DNA of 21,508 nt. It comes from Ruminococcaceae bacterium FB2012. GTDB taxonomy: Bacteria > Bacillota > Clostridia > Oscillospirales > Ruminococcaceae. The stretch's first letter is position 1. Each line of letters begins with the position of its first letter. The DNA lies in NCBI GenBank assembly GCA_900104495.1, contig FMXS01000030.1:1-21508 (forward strand), written 5' to 3'. This document shows positions 9,701 through 14,805 of the stretch, in pieces. The notes under the pieces are model-generated. The model was given only the letters and a program-made list of their open reading frames with translations, was not told where the DNA came from and searched no databases. The position numbers and the translations under genes were made by a program.

Positions 9701-11595
9701 CGGTCAAAGACAGCACTTACCGTTCCTTCGTTTTTGAGGCTGATATCCGGAGTTTTTGAGGTGCAGCCTGAAATGTCAATGCTCCTGAGGGGCATATCGC
9801 TGTCCATAGCCAGATACAGGGTATTGAGCGTTTCGGCAGCCGACTGAATGAATCTCTGAGAAAATCTGCTGCGGTCGTAGATCAGCGAAAAACCGTCCTG
9901 CCCGGCGCAGACAGTCAGAACTGCGTCGATTTCTGTCTCACCGTCCGCAGACAGCACAACATAGGGCTTGAACTCGAGATCAGTGCGGCAGGATAAATCG
10001 TAATCGGAATATGAAACGAGTTTTTCAAGCCTCTCCGCAGCAAGAGCCGCGAATCCGTTGGCAGCGGATGAAGTGTCAACATTCATTCCGAAGGGGAATG
10101 TCTGCCCGTTTTTCCTGACTCCGATAAGTATATCCTTGGACATTCCGTACCTTACCAGCAGCACAGCCAGAGCTGCCGTCAGCCTGCCGATATCAGTCTT
10201 CGCCTTTATTGAGAGTGTCCCGAAGCCTTCCCTCTTATCGCTTGCACGGATCCCGCAAAGCAGGTCGGTGGGAGCGTCGGCAGCACGGATATTTTCATCA
10301 ATGAAGCATTCTGCTGCTATGATCCGCGCAGGCTTGCCAAAGTCAAGGGCACTGAGGCATATCTCGTGATCTTTTGCCGCCTGCCTGAGCACAGACATCA
10401 CGCCCTCGCGGACAGCTGCAATATCCTCCTGAGTGAATACGGAGGAGTTATATTCAAACGAAAGCAAAGAAAGCCCCTTGCTTTTATCCCTGTTGGGATT
10501 GATCCGAACATGGAAGGGGACATCCGTCTCGTCAGGGAAAATGAGCTCCACGGAGGTCGGACTGCTATTGTCAACTACGGAAAACGAGGTCAGCGAACGG
10601 GGATCGACTCCGGTCTTTTTTATTTCCGGCAGGTATTCGTTCGTGCTGGTCTTAGAATGGGCAAGTCCGTCCTTAACACACTGCCTGATATTCTTCATAA
10701 GCTGAAGGAAAGTCAGCGAGGAGTCCCATTTCAGGTGCAGAGGCAAAGTTTCAACAAACATACCCGGCTCATTGGCAAGGTCTTCACCGTAGCTGCGCCC
10801 GGCTATGCTTATCTCCCAGACCATTTCATTATCAGGGCATCCGAGAGCAGCTCTCTGCCCCTGATAATATGCGAAAACAGCAGAAAGCCCCAGCACGAAT
10901 GCCGAAATGCCCTGCTCTTTCTGATAGTACATCAGCTCTGACGCAAGATCGGAGCCTATCTCACAGGCCAGCACTCCCTTGGTCAGCTTTTCGGGGGAAT
11001 AGCCCACGCCGCGGAACCCTTTGAGCGAGTTTACCCAGTAATTGACGTTCTCGGAGTTCCCGGAGGCAAGCTGTTCCTCCAGCCTCGAAATATAGGTGCT
11101 GTAGGTCTCGGGATACTTTTTCAATTCCTTGCCCTCTGCCAGTGATTCACGGCAGGCATCGAAGCGTGCGGGTATAACTCTGTTTATGGTCGTTCCGTCG
11201 CAGATAAGATGTGAAACTGCGCCGAAAACGATCGTCCTGCCGGATACAGTTATAACATAGAGCCTGTAAAGAGGCGAATCAAACAGCGGCGAGACAGGCT
11301 CGGCTCTGATCTCCGAGAGCTTCTCTTCAAGCTGCTCCTCGTTTTCAAGGTCAATGCGGACAAATCCCGGAGCATCGTCAGAATGATACTGAAAGAAGCC
11401 GTTTTCCTTTCCGTCGTGTATTCTCAGATCAAAGTTGCCGCTGAATACATAGGGCAGCACGTTCACGATCTGCTCGGTTTTGACCTCCGGCGCAAAGTCT
11501 TTTCTGAAATAAAGATGATAGCAAAGAGTTCCCGGATGATTGAGCTCCGCCAGAAGAATTCTTGTCTGCGAGGGTGACAGCTTTGAATGATTCAT
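3769..11595 (-). CDS. two-module NRPS with terminal thioester reductase (C-A-T-C-A-T-R)
   Basis: The protein has 2608 residues. Domains in order are C1 (about 1-415, motif SHLICDG near 127), a half-C-like segment (about 415-625), A1 (about 630-1090, YTSGTTGKPKG at about 767), T1 (Ser1156), C2 (about 1205-1640, HHLIVDG at 1337-1343), A2 (about 1640-2110, Asp1828 at the GrsA 235 position), T2 (IGGTSL, Ser2163), and a reductase (about 2240-2608, TGATGFLG at 2246, Tyr2403/Lys2407). It should join two building blocks and release the thioester by NADPH reduction as an aldehyde. In gut Clostridia this architecture is known to yield peptide aldehydes and pyrazinones. AAGGAG lies 8-9 bases before the ATG. 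No phosphopantetheinyl transferase or MbtH is encoded in the window, so priming must come from elsewhere. A1 has Ile817 where amino-acid-activating domains have Asp. The architecture is secure; the product is inferred. Confidence 0.95.
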   Translation of the reverse strand: MNHSKLSPSQTRILLAELNHPGTLCYHLYFRKDFAPEVKTEQIVNVLPYVFSGNFDLRIHDGKENGFFQYHSDDAPGFVRIDLENEEQLEEKLSEIRAEPVSPLFDSPLYRLYVITVSGRTIVFGAVSHLICDGTTINRVIPARFDACRESLAEGKELKKYPETYSTYISRLEEQLASGNSENVNYWVNSLKGFRGVGYSPEKLTKGVLACEIGSDLASELMYYQKEQGISAFVLGLSAVFAYYQGQRAALGCPDNEMVWEISIAGRSYGEDLANEPGMFVETLPLHLKWDSSLTFLQLMKNIRQCVKDGLAHSKTSTNEYLPEIKKTGVDPRSLTSFSVVDNSSPTSVELIFPDETDVPFHVRINPNRDKSKGLSLLSFEYNSSVFTQEDIAAVREGVMSVLRQAAKDHEICLSALDFGKPARIIAAECFIDENIRAADAPTDLLCGIRASDKREGFGTLSIKAKTDIGRLTAALAVLLVRYGMSKDILIGVRKNGQTFPFGMNVDTSSAANGFAALAAERLEKLVSYSDYDLSCRTDLEFKPYVVLSADGETEIDAVLTVCAGQDGFSLIYDRSRFSQRFIQSAAETLNTLYLAMDSDMPLRSIDISGCTSKTPDISLKNEGTVSAVFDRIAGSCPDRKILIAKDAALTLSELEKRVRRVANSLISLGAGKGERVLILMRRTSNLVSCIFGCVKAGAVFIPMDPDYPRGRIDQILSDSEAKLIITDVPEVAEGFDCTVSPAELLKGEDAPVNTDIKPEDPCFIIYTSGTTGKPKGVVLSNMGITNYIAPEPENAPIYALSTMCSCMLCLSSVSFIVFMRETFGTILNGIPVVLCSEEEVLDPSAVAGLIAEHGIDAMGSTPTRLLQYTDIPEFCEALKNIRVMIIGGESFPERLFGIIRSYSDCEIYNSYGPTEVTIASHQKRMDSGAVSAGFTMLNVGDRICDIDGRELPCYAVGELYVSGAGVALGYYKNEKLNEQRFPVIDGVRYCNTGDLAYRDSRGEVFVLGRSDSMIKLRGLRIEPGEIENVICSFGGVAQAKVIVKEISGEKHLCAFYTVENSAAVTAGELREHLSGRLPGYMVPTFFTQIDGFPHTPNGKISQKKLAELSVNTGETREYERPVTNTENTVFTIIAKQIGSYGFGTGDDIFLLGLTSLSMIALVSQIYDKFSISVPVTSLIRSRTVKEIAAMLDGIISENSRKSESMDVRTVYPMTASQMGIYFDCMSNPEGIGYHLPNVIRFDGSTDPEKLKAAIIKVIDRHSYLKVSFDIKDGAPVQIRNDSRAFADTVTIENVPEFTDSMAEELAAKPFDITDELLFRFRIFVTPDETVLFSMFHHLIVDGSSLNIIFDDIAAAYDGRELSREDTDGYEYALREAELEKSAAADADMEYYKEQFAVADTATVLTPNISNDENSGSLGTAESSVDTAAVNMLCEKYRISPNLLFISALTVVLTKFISDDKLLLATISNGRTEPAVKNTAALLVKTLPLTLRPDREISILTLFEYARNVWLSTMSHQACPFTELSGKFDFHPDFFYTYHGKIYSEINLGGRSYERGRVRFDSLRYKMMLNIIEEDKYYIRAEFNDSFYTEDYISAFTRCIADVIADWCASADLESLRIRDISLAPENGPFEFKPVDPVMIHERILNMAKKYPDRRILVCSGESYTYEQLDRKANRIANALRKRGVKDGGSVVLLMPRTAELIISMVGVLKAGAAYIPMDIEYPKERVSYVVEDSGSDLIITDLPGYDNGVSVSDLLKETDEAVPEITVDPDRICYMLYTSGSTGRPKGVEITHKNLSNLFVNDPQNNYFHTREDKPESVLETATVSFDISVLDIMGALTNGIRLIFANDEETKNMPALIELMQKEKPEAFGSITPSRMRQYLLMDEFTQELAKCKMCSVGGEPFIPDIYYKLRPISDIDIYNIYGPTEITIMCNTRIVREDNIVSVGGPLYNVISDIRDIDGKMLPDGVVGEHYVGGWGVTRGYHNLPEKTAAAYITINGLPYFKCGDFAYKLPDGNVIVLGRRDGQIKLRGLRIEIGEIEQSILEYEGVNAVAVVIRKISLTDHLCAYITADRKIDTEELKAFLKRRLTPYMVPTVIMQLETMPYTPNGKIDRKNLPQPGIERSYTAPRDETEEFFCGIFEEALGLDKIGIDDDFFEIGGTSLLAIQLTILASNGGYAVKFRDVFENPTPAKLAVFVSGGTVQQAGKSDIITDYDYSGIHKRLERNTFDNYISGEHRQLGSVLLTGATGFLGSHVLAELLDNTDSAVYCLIRDGKVSGLQRLITRQYYYFEKDYTSLIGKRLFAVAGELTDKESLAAFDGIKLDTVINCAASVKHFSAGSDIYDTNVEGVANILALAEKHGARLVHISTTSTCGEILLDGRHKSFVFDEKMLYGGQLLDNQYLSSKFLAERLVLESAAKGADVKVIRVGNLMARDKDGIFQINFRTNGFINRLRAYITLHAMSYEKMSQKLEMSPIDYTARSIVRLAQTPEDCCLFNCFSSHTINYGDIVKAVNDSGLRIDAVTQQNFDRLLEEAMHDPEKQQGISGLISAVGMGTANNRTVPEVSNTYTTTVLFGEGVYWPALSEDYIRLFIDFLRGLNFWGNNND

Positions 11596-11674
11596 TTTAA
11601 TTCTCCTTCAGTTAAGATATTTGACCTGCTCATTATCAGCGAAAAAGCTGAATCGGCTATATAACGCTATTATA

Positions 11675-11703
11675 ATTATATATCGTTTTAATAAAAAAGT
11701 CAA
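11675..11703 (-). promoter_or_regulatory. sigma-A-type promoter of the NRPS-MATE operon
   Basis: On the minus strand TTGACT (11698-11703) is followed after exactly 17 bases by a perfect TATAAT (11675-11680). Transcription would start near 11668, giving a leader of about 70 bases before the NRPS ATG at 11595. There is no obvious operator beyond the AT-rich flanks. Confidence 0.8.
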
Positions 11704-12062
11704 TATTTTTTCACAAAGCAGAACCAATACCTGCGCCGATTTCTCCGGCAACACCCATAAAAGCCAAACAGCGCACCGATCTCCGTTACGCTGTTCTCAT
11801 ATGTTCGTTCTTCCGTCCTCCTTTAATATGGTATATGGTTTTTCAGGCAATAAAAAAAGCCCGAATTTCTTGGGATATTTCAATTATATTGGTTTTATTA
11901 TAGTTATGAACAGATGTTAACACTTTTTCCTTTCAAATTTGTTGGTGGTGTTTGAACATATAAAATATTAACAGGCTTTCAAATTTGAAGGAGGTATTTG
12001 ATTATCCCTTACCGAGGCACTAAAGAGAAGATCATCAACAAGATTGGTGGTCTTCTTTTTTT
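11704..12062. other. AT-rich intergenic segment with palindrome and orphan Shine-Dalgarno
   Basis: No convincing gene lies here. The segment has a TTTCAAATTTG word at 11931-11941 and a 12-base palindrome TTCAAATTTGAA at 11978-11989. The palindrome runs directly into a perfect GGAGG (11990-11994). The codons at start distance are ATT and ATC rather than ATG, and the frame that follows runs into the terminator at 12026-12062. It may be the remnant of a short plus-strand gene or leader. TTCAATTATATTG occurs at about 11879 and again at about 12162. Confidence 0.4.
12026..12062 (+). terminator. intrinsic terminator with no clear upstream gene
   Basis: AGAAGATCATCAA (12026-12038) pairs with TTGGTGGTCTTCT (12044-12056), including two G-U pairs, around a 5-base loop. 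A seven-T run follows. This is a good plus-strand terminator that insulates the promoter at 12080. The transcript it ends is unidentified. Confidence 0.7.
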
Positions 12063-12079
12063 ATTTTTAGAATATTATA

Positions 12080-12108
12080 TTGACTTTTGCAGTATAATGT
12101 GATATAAT
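12080..12108 (+). promoter_or_regulatory. sigma-A-type promoter of the AT-rich regulatory cassette
   Basis: TTGACT (12080-12085) is followed by a 17-base spacer and TATAAT (12103-12108). Transcription would start near 12115, giving a leader of about 117 bases. The leader holds a GGGTG/CACCC hairpin (12132-12148) followed by ATTATTTTT, which resembles a weak attenuator. Confidence 0.8.
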
Positions 12109-12131
12109 TTAAATATAGGAAGATTACAGAC

Positions 12132-12157
12132 GGGTGGATTTATCACCCATTATTTTT
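12132..12157 (+). promoter_or_regulatory. leader hairpin, possible attenuator
   Basis: GGGTG (12132-12136) pairs with CACCC (12144-12148) around a 7-base loop, and ATTATTTTT follows. The stem is only five base pairs, so this is a weak terminator or simply a leader stem. It sits between the promoter and the gene at 12232. Confidence 0.35.
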
Positions 12158-12231
12158 CAGCTTCAATTATATTGATTGTTCTACATGTATATTGGGCGTA
12201 TAAGAATCTATACCAAAAGGAGGAGTGAATT

Positions 12232-12744
12232 ATGTCATACTCAGAAGCGTACAGAAACCCATATAGTTCGCCTTGTGCCTGTGGAAAAGGTGTTGTAAGG
12301 TACTACGAAATAGTTGAAGATAATGATTGGGGACAAACTCGGGAGCATAATACTCCAGTTGAAATTCTATGTGATTACTGCAAAAACAATTATTATTATC
12401 ATCACGAAGCTTATCCTAATAGAGATTTTCTTATTCCAAATGACTTACCCATTCCTGAAAAAGTACCTGACCTTAATAGAGAACAAGAATACTCTTCTGA
12501 TGAAGAATTTGTTGCCGAACACGATAAAACAGTAGTTGAAGCAATGATCGCTGATATGACAGCACCAAAACGTAAATTTATATTTATCATAAAAGACTTA
12601 ATGGAATTAACCTCGGACAAACTACTTGAAATATGTTGCGGAGACAAAGTTGGATATAAAGAAATATTCAGCAGGTTAGAGGCTTTAGGAATCAATAATA
12701 TCATTATTGAGAAATCCAATGGCCCAGGACCAGTTGTTATTTGA
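12232..12744 (+). CDS. uncharacterised CxC/CxxC protein
   Basis: The protein has 170 residues. Near the N-terminus there is a CACGKG pair, and about 30 residues later a CDYCKNNYYYHH motif, together making a plausible zinc knuckle (CxC...CxxC). A Pro-rich linker follows at about residues 62-80, then an acidic helix and a Lys-rich C-terminal region ending in a GPGPVVI tail. Small proteins of this shape occur in Clostridia, but I do not know a function. GGAGG lies 8 bases before the ATG. It is the first gene of the cassette, 79 bases ahead of the regulator at 12824. The AT-rich codon use resembles the two genes after it and differs from the flanking NRPS and surface genes. The reading frame is secure; the role is unknown. 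Confidence 0.8.
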   Translation: MSYSEAYRNPYSSPCACGKGVVRYYEIVEDNDWGQTREHNTPVEILCDYCKNNYYYHHEAYPNRDFLIPNDLPIPEKVPDLNREQEYSSDEEFVAEHDKTVVEAMIADMTAPKRKFIFIIKDLMELTSDKLLEICCGDKVGYKEIFSRLEALGINNIIIEKSNGPGPVVI

Positions 12745-12823
12745 AGTCTTCTTGGAAGAAACTAAAAAATATAAATGTTTTAGTAGAATGCAAAGATCAA
12801 CAAATAAATCAGAGGTGATTAAA

Positions 12824-14140
12824 ATGGACCAGTACTCCGATTACTATGATGATTACTATGATATATATGAATTGGATGAGTATGAGAATAGTGATACTAT
12901 CGAATCAGATGATATAGAAGAAGAAAACACAGCAAAGGTGTCATGGAATCCGTATGTTTTGAATAGCTTAATAAGCAAAACCAAAATCAGCAAATCATTA
13001 TTAGCTGAAATATTGGGTATTAGCTCCGGCACATTATTACACATATTGAAAGGAACCTCTCCCTCGCTAAAACTTGTTGTTAGGATTGCAGAATTCTTTG
13101 CTGTCCCTATAGATATCTTCTTCGGTAAATGTGCGGAGGAACAAGTCGATGCTATCTTAGAGAATTACGTTGAGTACTATTCTGAAATTCGAAAGGGGGC
13201 AAAGGAAGCATTTGAGTCTATTCTTAGATCAAACAAAGCAGTTCCCGATATAAAATCATCAGACTTTAGGTTGCCATATCCTTATAACATTTTGTATGAA
13301 ATCAACAATCATGAAACAATTAGATGGATTGCTGAAGAAAAACACATTAAGGCTTTGGAAAACGCAATAGATTCTTTGTCAGATCAAGAAAAGAAATATA
13401 TTGATCTGTATTACAAACAAGATATACCCTTACTTATTATTTCAGCCCAAAATGATATCTCCAAACAACAAATAATCAGCATTATTGATAAGGCAATCAG
13501 GAAACTTCGACAGCCAACTGTTAAAAAAATGATTTTTAACGGAATGATCTGTTTCGGAAATGATTATGATTATTATTCTATTCTTGAAACACGCATAAAT
13601 GGTGTGTTGGAAAAAGAACAAATGCTTTGTCGAATACAATATTTGACAGACAAAGAAAAGAAAATGAAAGAAATCAATAAACTGCTATTGCATATTATAA
13701 AGGATAACGGATTGTGCATAGAAATGAATGATCTTGATAGTGTTGAAAGTAAAACCGTTATTTTTGATCAAACTGATAGAATCAATTTAATAAGATCACA
13801 AGAAGTATGCTCTAAACTGACAGCAGAAATAAATGAATTGAAAAAATTGAACAGTATTATCCTAAACGATAATATTGATATGGAAAAGAGCATAGATGAA
13901 ATGGAGCTTTCCATCAGAACATATAATTGTTTAAAGCAATCTGGGATAAACACCTTAAGAGATTTAGCTGATACTACACAAAACGAACGAATACTGCTTA
14001 AAGGAATGACAAAAAGAAATCTTAAAGAGATTGATGATAAAATGATTGCTATGGGATTTATAACAGACAACACGGGCGTGTATTTACGCTATAAAACTTT
14101 AAAGAAGGACGAAGAGTCTATACAGGCAACTAAGGAGTAA
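12824..14140 (+). CDS. composite regulator: XRE HTH, sigma region 4-like HTH, RNAP alpha-CTD
   Basis: The protein has 438 residues from the ATG at 12824, which has GAGGTGAT before it. The open frame extends upstream to 12707, but no ribosome-binding site supports that start. Residues 1-38 are an Asp/Glu/Tyr-rich acidic tail. Residues 44-101 are a Cro/XRE-type helix-turn-helix (SKSLLAEILGISSGTLLHIL). Residues about 174-238 look like sigma-70 region 4 (LSDQEKKYIDLYYKQDIP...). Residues about 355-412 match the C-terminal domain of RNA polymerase alpha (ELSIRTYNCLKQSGINTLRDL); Arg365 and Asn368 occupy positions that touch UP-element DNA in alpha. It could recruit or redirect RNA polymerase, or act as a repressor mimicking its parts. 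It overlaps nothing and leads by 7 bases into the small gene at 14148. The domain calls come from motif reading: alpha-CTD is strongest, XRE good, sigma region 4 tentative. Confidence 0.8.
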   Translation: MDQYSDYYDDYYDIYELDEYENSDTIESDDIEEENTAKVSWNPYVLNSLISKTKISKSLLAEILGISSGTLLHILKGTSPSLKLVVRIAEFFAVPIDIFFGKCAEEQVDAILENYVEYYSEIRKGAKEAFESILRSNKAVPDIKSSDFRLPYPYNILYEINNHETIRWIAEEKHIKALENAIDSLSDQEKKYIDLYYKQDIPLLIISAQNDISKQQIISIIDKAIRKLRQPTVKKMIFNGMICFGNDYDYYSILETRINGVLEKEQMLCRIQYLTDKEKKMKEINKLLLHIIKDNGLCIEMNDLDSVESKTVIFDQTDRINLIRSQEVCSKLTAEINELKKLNSIILNDNIDMEKSIDEMELSIRTYNCLKQSGINTLRDLADTTQNERILLKGMTKRNLKEIDDKMIAMGFITDNTGVYLRYKTLKKDEESIQATKE

Positions 14141-14147
14141 GATCAAT

Positions 14148-14333
14148 ATGCCAAGACAGAAAAAAGACGGCGTGAACATAAACTACTTTATCCGCCGTGA
14201 TGTTAAAGAAAAGCTCGATAAGTATTGCGATGACGTAGGCCAAACGGCAACAATGGCTATTGAGCGTATCCTTAACGAGTATTTGACCAAGTATTTTGAA
14301 GACAAGCAAAAGCAAAACAAATCAAAACCTTAA
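14148..14333 (+). CDS. small ribbon-helix-helix-like protein
   Basis: The protein has 61 residues. After a basic start, a short strand (GVNINYFIRRDV) is followed by two helices (KEKLDKYCDDVG, then TATMAIERILNEYLTKYF). This is the pattern of Arc/MetJ/CopG-type DNA-binding dimers. Such proteins act as autorepressors, antitoxins or plasmid copy-control factors. AAGGAG lies about 10 bases before the ATG, overlapping the stop codon region of the regulator, and the two stop/start points are 7 bases apart, so they form one operon. A hairpin at 14340-14370 closes the unit. No toxin gene follows it. Fold confidence is moderate; the target is unknown. Confidence 0.7.
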   Translation: MPRQKKDGVNINYFIRRDVKEKLDKYCDDVGQTATMAIERILNEYLTKYFEDKQKQNKSKP

Positions 14334-14339
14334 GCGCAA

Positions 14340-14370
14340 ATAAGCAGGTTCCCAAAAGAGACCTGCTTAT
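14340..14370 (+). terminator. hairpin after the AT-rich cassette
   Basis: ATAAGCAGGT (14340-14349) pairs perfectly with ACCTGCTTAT (14361-14370) around an 11-base loop, 7 bases past the stop codon at 14333. It lacks a proper T-run (ATTAT follows), so it may be a weak terminator or an RNA-stabilising stem. Confidence 0.55.
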
Positions 14371-14423
14371 ATTATCCTATCAGACACCAACGGATTTATG
14401 TTGAATAAAACGGAGGGGATATT

Positions 14424-14531
14424 ATGGCTTATGAAAAGAAAAAATACAGCTTCAATGAACTTGAAAGGAATGACCTCGAATCAGCTCCATCGCTTGATTT
14501 GCCGGAACTTATTGTTTACAACAAATGCTGA
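14424..14531 (+). CDS. 35-residue ORF, probable gene fragment
   Basis: An ATG with GGAGGGG about 5 bases upstream opens a 35-codon frame starting MAYEKKKYSFNELERND. It continues with LESAPSLDLPELIVYNKC and ends in TGA. The composition is protein-like (amphipathic, with an acidic middle) and the start signal is good. The abrupt end followed by AT-rich non-coding DNA suggests the 5' piece of a longer gene. A longer overlapping frame from 14398 lacks a suitable ribosome-binding site. I do not recognise the family. Confidence 0.4.
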   Translation: MAYEKKKYSFNELERNDLESAPSLDLPELIVYNKC

Positions 14532-14604
14532 CAATTTGATGGCTGAATTGATATTCCCCGCCCTTTGTTTAAAAAAGAAATTTATACATATTTGTTTCTT
14601 TTGC

Positions 14605-14633
14605 TTGACATAATATGGAACCTATGATATAAT
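14605..14633 (+). promoter_or_regulatory. consensus promoter of the surface-protein operon
   Basis: A perfect TTGACA (14605-14610), a 17-base spacer and a perfect TATAAT (14628-14633) are present. Transcription would start near 14640. Such a full match suggests strong basal expression, tempered by the leader that follows. Confidence 0.9.
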
Positions 14634-14639
14634 AGCAAA

Positions 14640-14805
14640 GTAAACTTCATGTAAACTCTCCAAGGAAGGCTGACGAACCGATGCGTTTCCTGTACAATTC
14701 GACAAATAAGCAGATGAACAGACAGGGTAACTGCGCCCTTTTTCAATATCTATAACACACTCTGCGGAGCGTTTTTTTATATAAATAACAAAGGAGGAAA
14801 TCGGC
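14640..14805 (+). promoter_or_regulatory. 166-base leader with two terminator-like hairpins
   Basis: Between the promoter and the AAAGGAGG of the surface gene lie three candidate stems. AGGAA (about 14669) can pair with TTCCT about 20 bases on. AGGGT (14724-14728) can pair with GCCCT (14735-14739) ahead of five T. A short CTC/GAG stem (14760-14769) precedes seven T at 14772-14778. This arrangement is what a premature-termination control element would look like. I could not match it to a riboswitch class I know. Confidence 0.45.

Noticed and set aside
3769..11595. Naming the two amino acids from the adenylation codes
   Set aside because: The codes read by eye do not match a signature I can assign safely, and A1 lacks the anchor Asp; a specific prediction would be guesswork.
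11850..11870. Possible minus-strand terminator before a T-run
   Set aside because: Only three G-C pairs form before a mismatch, and no minus-strand gene upstream needs it.
11621..11920. 99-codon plus-strand frame upstream of the NRPS
   Set aside because: It covers the minus-strand NRPS promoter, has no ribosome-binding site, and its composition is non-protein-like.
12707..12823. Longer start for the composite regulator
   Set aside because: It would overlap the previous gene and has no ribosome-binding site; the ATG at 12824 has GAGGTGAT at good spacing.
14398..14613. 71-codon frame after the regulatory cassette
   Set aside because: The GGAGGGG site serves the ATG at 14424 in another frame, and the 71-residue product has no protein-like pattern.
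14665..14695. CTGACGA in the surface-operon leader as a hammerhead ribozyme core
   Set aside because: The required GAAA strand is missing after the candidate stem II, so the core cannot form.
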